Positions 58,554 to 64,000 of a DNA stretch of 64,000 nucleotides are shown piece after piece; the first letter of the stretch is position 1; each line of letters opens with the position of its first letter. A program made the translations under genes and the position numbers. This DNA is from Opisthorchis felineus. Its lineage: Eukaryota; Platyhelminthes; Trematoda; Opisthorchiida; Opisthorchiidae. The notes beneath the pieces are model-generated. The model saw only the letters and a list, made by a program, of their open reading frames with translations. It did not search any database and was not told the origin of the DNA. The stretch covers positions 523,700 through 587,699 of the forward strand of contig SJOL01007141.1 in NCBI GenBank assembly GCA_004794785.1, written 5' to 3'.

Positions 58554-59115
58554 CCATACTCTGGGTGAGAACTGGCATCTTGTCTTTGGGGTTTAAGTTG
58601 AGCAAAGGGTTGGTTGTAAACCAAGACCGCAGAATTCTAGCCGGAGACGTACGCTGTAGGGATTGAAACAAACGGCGATTGGCTATGTCCGCCAACAGAT
58701 CGCCTTTATACGGTAAACTCAAGTACATTGGCTTCTTTCCAACGGTTGCGATAGACGGTTGGGTAGGGCTATCGGACATACTCTTGGTTACAAATCTCTC
58801 GGGTAACCAATGGCTCGGAGCGCGTTAGCAGTGTGCTGCAGTGCAGAGTCCAGTGTATCAGCAGAGCCTTGTAGGCCTTACTCGGTTCGTTAAAGTGTGA
58901 ATCAGGGTTCGTTTCCACCTCAGTGGCACAAAACTCATAAAGTGTGTGTACTGTCCCGTCCACGTGGGCTTTCTGTAGACAGACCTCTGAATTGAACCCG
59001 TGTAAAGTCTGACTAACTTAACGTCCAGGAAGTGGAAAACGTTGTTACTTTCAGTTTCAAAAGTGAACTGAATGGAGGGAGGTGTTCGGCTGAAGCTGGT
59101 CAGGAGAGCATCCAT
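58543..59115 (-). pseudogene. Penelope-like element fragment: RT C-terminal region and linker
   Basis: Minus strand. FTFETESNNVFHFLDVKLVR (about 59060) is the block after the RT palm, followed by SVYRKPTWTGQYTHFMSF and KRTLIHTLTNRVR. After frame changes come a GYP-type stretch and, at 58779-58543, KPMYLSLPYKGD...FTTNPLLNLNPKDKMPVLTQSMVVY, the linker before the GIY-YIG nuclease. The nuclease itself is missing: the coding sequence ends at the boundary with the family A palindrome. RT catalytic core and N-terminus are also absent. Its FETE..N.. and VYRKPTWTGQYT blocks differ from the 15.5-16.6 kb copy, so the two fragments probably come from different PLE lineages. Confidence 0.8.
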
Positions 59116-59282
59116 TTCTTAGCTGTGGTGACCATAATAGGCAGCGGGATTCGTTTGTTACGTAGGGGAATATTGATTTCCGGGAAGTCGGTCCTTCTCA
59201 TCAAATATTTGTCATTCGATGACTGTTTGATTTTACAAGTAAGTTTAGCATTGTGAGACAGGACTTTGGCTGGAGTTTGCAC
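59116..59282. other. No recognised gene
   Basis: Short spacer between the PLE fragment and a family B copy. Confidence 0.4.
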
Positions 59283-59405
59283 CCGATGTACAGCTGTTTC
59301 ATTTGTTTTTGGAATCATCAGTAGTAAGCAACTCACGAAACTCCATTGGGCAGTTTCGAAGCTTTGACCTCCCGGATAGTAGTTTGAACATTGAGGAGAA
59401 TGTTG
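59283..59405 (-). repeat. Hammerhead repeat family B, copy B13
   Basis: Minus strand. CTGATGA (59321-59315) and GAAA (59300-59297) are intact and stem III is the perfect palindrome ACAGCUGU followed by A (59289), the predicted cleavage base. Stem II (UUCCAAAAACAAAU) cannot form and stem I is eroded, so it is predicted inactive. The GACCTCCCGGATAGTAG B-box side follows. Confidence 0.65.
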
Positions 59406-60187
59406 GTAGCTCAGATAGAGTTGGTTTATTCACTGAGCTGGGCAACTTGACTGCAGATGTCTCTTCACCAGTCGAGGTGACATCATCAGTGCGTTGTTAG
59501 GGAGCGTAGTGGAGTGTAGCAATGGGCCGGTAGTTGCAATCAGATTGTCCAGCTCAGCGAACAAACCAACGACCAAGTAGTTCGAAAATTTAACCGTCCG
59601 GCCGCCAGCTGCTGATCAGATTTACTCGTACAACTGTTCAGAGGCATGTTCACTATAAAGCTTAAGAACATCGTGCTCCTCAGCCGGAGATCCATATTCG
59701 TTGTTTGAGGACGGATTTTGGAACCTACAGGATGTGTCACGTAGCCTCATTGTTATTTGTTCTCAAAAACACCGAATGTGAAACGAGAAACGAATGCGTC
59801 GAGGAGCAAATTTCCAAGCTCAGGGGCTCTACGTTTTCACTGATGGCACACATTCCGTGACAAAGTCACTTGGACAACCACTTTTATGCAGATAACCGTC
59901 ACAGTTCTAGTTCCTCAATGATCGGTGATGGTTAGGCTGACTAGGGGCATGTTACCTCTTGGCAAGTGGTTCAGGTTTTGATACATGAGAAAAACTGAGT
60001 AAAGGAACATCCCATTTTGCGTCCATCCCTCCTCCCCTAAAAAATTAAGATTCACTAAGTAAGGAGGCCAATTCGAAAAATGACTCTGTCAAGCTTCGGC
60101 CTTAAAAAAGATCCCACACATCTTTTCCTACATTATGAACACAGCAAAGGTGAGTATTTTCAGCCTTTTAATGGACCTTTTTATCAG
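59406..60187. other. No recognised gene; likely intron or intergenic
   Basis: Directly before the immunoglobulin exon. A GTGAGT at 60150 and the acceptor at 60187 are 38 nt apart, but joining them puts the ATG at 60135 out of frame with the Ig reading, so I do not treat them as a used pair. Confidence 0.4.
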
Positions 60188-60683
60188 GTGCTTCACCATC
60201 CCTGCATCGATGGTGAAGTTAAGTTGGTACTTAAACGATGAACTCATCACGGAGGATGAATTACTACCCCCGGGTACAAACGCTCAGAATGGAGTAGTCG
60301 ATGTGTGTCATATGCCATCGGCAACATTGTATATCAGGAATCTGACCGAGGCGGATACGGGCATTTATCACCTGAAAATAATTGACTTAGAGGGCAATGC
60401 AGATGAGGCACTTGGACCTTTGGCGACTGTGGACGTCCCCGTCAAGCTCAAGGAGCGTGCCCGTGACAAGGTGAAGCGTTCAAAGGACACACCAGCCACT
60501 AGCCCACTCGAATTCGAGAAACTGCGATGCACCGATTTATCTACACCAATCACTGAGGGCTCAAACCTCAGTGGTGACCTAGCAATGATGTTTTCTGACC
60601 TAATGGTCAGAAAGCCTGCAAACCACTTACGAAGCTTTGAGGACAGATCAGCGACCATCATCAGATCAACATCCAGTAACATC
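60188..60683 (+). CDS. Immunoglobulin-domain exon, intracellular I-set type
   Basis: Starts after a good acceptor (TTTTTATCAG, 60187), phase 2. The reading shows the C strand VKLSWYLNDEL (Trp of the core), then SATLYIRNLTEADTGIYHLK (L...N...DTGxY signature) and a G strand ending ATVDVPVK. The F-strand Cys position reads His-Leu, as in many titin, twitchin or palladin-like Ig domains; the B-strand Cys would be in the previous exon. After the domain comes a basic, Ser/Thr-rich segment (KLKERARDKVKRSKD...). This suggests a sarcomeric or cytoskeletal Ig protein; which one cannot be told. The 3' end is uncertain: the frame is open to the stop at about 60696, and a possible GT donor lies at about 60677. 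ATG at 60135 lies in presumed intron. Confidence 0.65.
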
Positions 60684-61135
60684 TGGTTTTTATTGTGATT
60701 TCATCAGACATTGTGAATGGTTGGGCTCAGGTGGTCACGATACTTGTAAAATTCGCATTCATATCACTCTCGTTTAGATAGTTCACCTACCACCATGGCA
60801 CAAATATTCTGATGAGTCCACACCGAACGGAGGAAGTAGTGAATTCGAGTTTCGCTCTCACTAGAGCTCATTATCTTTGCTTATTATTGACCGGACGAGA
60901 GGAGGACTGTGCAAACAAGAGTGACATGAAAATGAATTCATCTAATCCCGTAACCATTTGCAACTAATCAAAATTTGTCCAGCAGGTCTCAAGCTTCTTG
61001 ACTAGGCTGTTCTGACAGCCGGGTCAATCGACTGACAAAGCCACAGTAGGTACTGAGTCGTCGTCCGAGTCGTCGGGCAAACCGATCACATAGCTGGAGC
61101 TTTAATACGCTCGATGTTCAGACGTGCTAATTCAG
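60684..61135. repeat. Piece of the 61.1-kb SINE, partly inverted, otherwise no gene
   Basis: 60806-60828 (TTCTGATGAGTCCACACCGA) is the reverse complement of 61266-61288 with two differences. 60892-60930 (GGACTGTGCAAACAAGAGTG) matches 61294-61330 in direct orientation. The copy is thus rearranged. The remainder shows nothing. Confidence 0.5.
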
Positions 61136-61420
61136 GCGGCTCCATCGTGTGCTGGAGGGGTATTGGTACACGCTTGCCTCACTTATGTCAGATGTCCGGA
61201 GTTTGATCCCCGACACCGCCAAGGATATGCATCGCTGATGAGCCCGAGTCCAGTGCTTCCCCCTCCTTCGGTGTGGACTGATCAGAATAATTAGGCCAGG
61301 ACAGAAGGATTGTTCAAACGAGAGTGATGTGTGCATTAAAGTGTGTAGTTGAATAACGATCTCTGAGGAATGCAGAGGTCAGTCAGTCATTCCAGTAGAG
61401 GCGAGCCAGGCAAGCGCTTT
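61136..61420 (+). repeat. tRNA-derived SINE
   Basis: The head resembles a tRNA (GGGGTATTGGTACACGC as A box, GAGTTTGATCCCCGACACCG as B box and T arm, 61199-61218), followed by a body (GATGAGCCCGAGTCC, CTTCGGTGTGGACTGATCAG, GGCCAGGACAGAAGGATTGT) and an end near CAAGCGCTTTCCTGCCC. Different family from the SINE at 54957. Confidence 0.6.
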
Positions 61421-64000
61421 CCTGCCCTAAAAATATTGAAACGCCAACAAGTCAAATTTTTCCTCGACTCTAGTGAACGCGATAATCAGCTGTGCAGCAG
61501 CCATCAAGTAACCTTAGGTGATCCTCTCACATAAAAACAGTGTTCAGTAGAGCGCAGCGTCTAAATTCTTATGCCATTGGACTGAAAACGCCTCCTGTTC
61601 TTCTCAGTCTTATAAGTGCATTAGTGCTTGCGATCTCCCCTCTGTGGACTTACTGTCCTTTCTTATTCATCCGGGACTCCATCAAACTGAATAACGTCTT
61701 ATCGTCGGTGCACCAAAACAGATTGCTTAATGCAGTGAGGTCTCCAGGAATGCCTTGGTTGATGCTTGTTCCAAACTCATTCAATCGATTGTTTCAAACG
61801 ATATTCTTTCACAGCCCTTGTATCTTCTCCAAGTGTCACGGTACCTGTTCAGCAAGTGGAATCGTTTACTCACAAGAACTTCAACTCACCGTAACTCTGT
61901 GACACCTATTTGACCCGCTTTCTGGTAAATCTGATTGACGTGCCCCGCCTACATGCGTAACGTCTTCACAGATGCACACTTCATGCGGTTTTTCAACACA
62001 CATTGAATTATTCTCTGACTTGCGCGTGTTACTTATGTGAGCACTCGGGAAACGGAAAATTCAGCTGGGGAAGCATAATGCTTTAGTTGGCATGATCACA
62101 GTTTTCATCGTCATGTTGTCAGACCGATAGAGAATGGTGCAAAATCTAACCAGCATTCTCGATTCTGCAAGTCATCATCCTTAGGCCTTCAACCGTCCCT
62201 ACAGACCAGGTTTAGTTAGCCAGTAGAGCTTTTGGACTGATCTGCGGGACCTTGACCTAATAGACGAGCACAAAACTCTGTCCGTAACTCAAAGAATATT
62301 ACGCACAGTTAGGTCTGAGAGGTTTTCTCTTGAACAGCACATTGTGTCAAATTAGTTGGAAAGAGACTCATTCATCAAATTGATGACTTCATAACTTAAG
62401 TATTACATTTCCCGTTTCATCAGACCTTTGCCGTGAAAGTGCGTGATTTACGGAATGGTGGTATAGCATTCTGTGTAGGTACAAACCAATCACGCTATTG
62501 ATCAGAAGCTGCTCGTCTGTTAGCGGGTAACCCGTGTTCTCTGAATGGAAAATTTGAATTTTTCGCGCAAAAATGACTGAAATTATGGTTTGGAAGTTGA
62601 CGAATTCCACTTTCTTCTGTGTTCTATATTCGGTAGTTCAAACTTTGCGGTTGACTTCCTCACCTGCCAACCTTCCCACTCAGGTTGTTCATTTCCATCC
62701 CTCCCTCTCATCCTCATTTAGCTAAAGAAGCAACTTAGAAAAACAGATATATTCAGTCGGATTAAAGGGCTTCACGTACTTTTGTACACACAACCATAAG
62801 GTGATATTGGGTGAAAGGTCTTTCCAAAGTAAATCTTCACAGAGGATTTTTGATTTGGAGGGATTTCCGCATTACCAACTCTCCTTCTGATGTAAACTGA
62901 TAACCAAATCCATTAAGCAGACAGTGCACTACTGACAAGGTACAGTGGTCCCCTCGTAGATGGAACGCTAAAGTCGCTCATTCGTTTAGCTGCTTCCTTT
63001 GAATTTCTCGGTTTTTTTTTGCAAACAACCTTTCCAGTACAATTTTATCCGGCGCTACCTGATCCTTCTTCGATCGCATTTCGGTTTCGCTGGGATTCTA
63101 AAGTACTCGAACATGCTTTTACACATTCACACATTGTTAATGGCACTGATAACCCATGCAAGCTTTACGCCTAACTCCTTACTGGCCAGTTAGTTCACTT
63201 ACATTGTGCTATCCTTAGAGGTTTTCAGTATTGGAGCTCTGAGCAACCATTAACTTGTACTCTATGGCCTAGATTGTTTCTATTTTCGTTTGCCCAAACA
63301 AACATCATGGTTGTGGTGGTATTTCTTAGCCGGTTATTTACTTTACCTCGTGTTGGGAACAAGCACTAACGTGTGCTATTCGCACAACCCAAACTTCATT
63401 CGAGCATTCTCTCGTCCTGGATGTTTCTTTCATAAAATGTCAATGTAATAGTTCAAAAGTCGAGATATTTTCACCTCGGCTAGTAGTACAAAACTTCAAT
63501 TTTTCACCCTCTTATAGCACTCTTCTAAACTGTACACTTTTTCACTCGTGTGATGGGCTAGGCAACACACATTTCTGCTTGATGGATGACAATGATGTGC
63601 GGATATGGTTTGTCTTGCTTCATCGAGACAGGTAACTGTAGGATCGCCCAAGATGTTCGAAAAAAACTCAGTAAGCGTCTGAAAACCTCTGAGATTACCT
63701 CTGGAAGTAGCAGAATTCATAATTTCTCGCCCAAACAGTTCTTTTTCACAGATTTGCAATTTTTCTGAACATCAGCTAAATTCTGTTCTTTACGAACAAC
63801 ATGATCCCCAGTTTTCAAGATACCTACCAGGAGGTGATTCATTTAAACCTTGAACGGGAACGAGACAGGTGTACAGTAATCTGGGCTCCTCGAAATGCTT
63901 TTCTAACCCACAGAATTAAATCCAGCAAGAATTGCATAACAGCCCTGGTCAGTTAAGTAACCATATTTAGCTCCCCAAGGCCGGCGTCAGCTGACGCAGG
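61421..64000. other. No recognised gene
   Basis: Plus ORF 61540-61902 (120 codons, hydrophobic start) and minus ORF 63759-63496 (87 codons) have no recognisable domain and no supporting splice context. A small family A-like trace (AAAATTCAGCTGGGGA, about 62057-62072) is not enough to call. Confidence 0.4.

Noticed and set aside
60135..60187. ATG 60135 as the start of the Ig protein, with or without a 38-nt intron 60150-60187
   Set aside because: Removing the intron shifts the frame out of the Ig reading; leaving it in places an acceptor inside the ORF. The exon more likely begins at 60188.
61235..61241. CTGATGA in the 61.1-kb SINE as a hammerhead core
   Set aside because: No GAAA box with a stem II follows at the right spacing; the same holds for CTGATGA at 60809-60815.
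1..64000. CRISPR arrays, operons, riboswitches, prophage or toxin-antitoxin modules
   Set aside because: None seen. Regularly spaced repeats are the hammerhead tandems, and the sequence is eukaryotic.

Overview
This is eukaryotic, intron-bearing, repeat-dominated DNA, best explained as flatworm nuclear genome. A parasitic flatworm, probably a digenean fluke, is likely; a tapeworm is not excluded. The grounds are: an APE-type LINE whose protein fragments resemble those common in flukes; Penelope-like elements (PLEs); a very short candidate intron (34 nt); and short repeats carrying type I hammerhead ribozymes, as described for the schistosome Sm-alpha element, PLEs and animal retrozymes. There are no operons, no prokaryotic gene density and no intact long ORF.

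Layout. 1-1480: left-truncated LINE (endonuclease plus linker, minus strand). 8.6-9.7 kb: LINE reverse-transcriptase 3' part, minus. 11.5-15.1 kb: two copies of an unidentified repeat, the first abutting a Bel/Pao integrase remnant. 15.5-16.6 kb: decayed PLE (RT end plus GIY-YIG), minus. 16.87-17.08 kb: cluster of near-palindromes. 18.2-20.8 kb: decayed two-gene DNA transposon (Tnp2/CACTA-like transposase plus a small second ORF), minus. 23.6-59.4 kb: numerous copies of two hammerhead repeat families. 58.5-59.1 kb: second PLE fragment, minus. Host exons supported: a DM-domain (Dmrt2-like) exon at 56.8-57.03 kb and an immunoglobulin-domain exon at 60.19-60.68 kb, both plus strand and apparently from different genes.

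The main result is the two hammerhead families. Family A (unit about 306-307 bp) has at least two well-formed ribozymes, at 23812-23864 and 28780-28832. It occurs as a partial tandem at 23.6-24.0 kb and as a unit bounded by repeated ends at 50.0-50.35 kb. One insertion, 28742-29065, is bracketed by a perfect 12-bp target-site duplication. Family B (about 326 bp, with a Pol III B-box-like motif and a hammerhead) has intact cores at 41.24 and 47.0 kb. Both families have a self-complementary, loopless stem III, the hallmark of hammerheads that act in dimeric RNA. Many copies are built of a minus-strand segment joined directly to a plus-strand segment of the same element. I infer small non-autonomous retroelements mobilised by a PLE-type reverse transcriptase; PLE remnants lie in the window, one ending exactly at a family A copy.

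Most remaining sequence shows no recognisable gene. Coordinates of repeats are by eye and carry uncertainty of about 10-30 bp except where single motifs are given.
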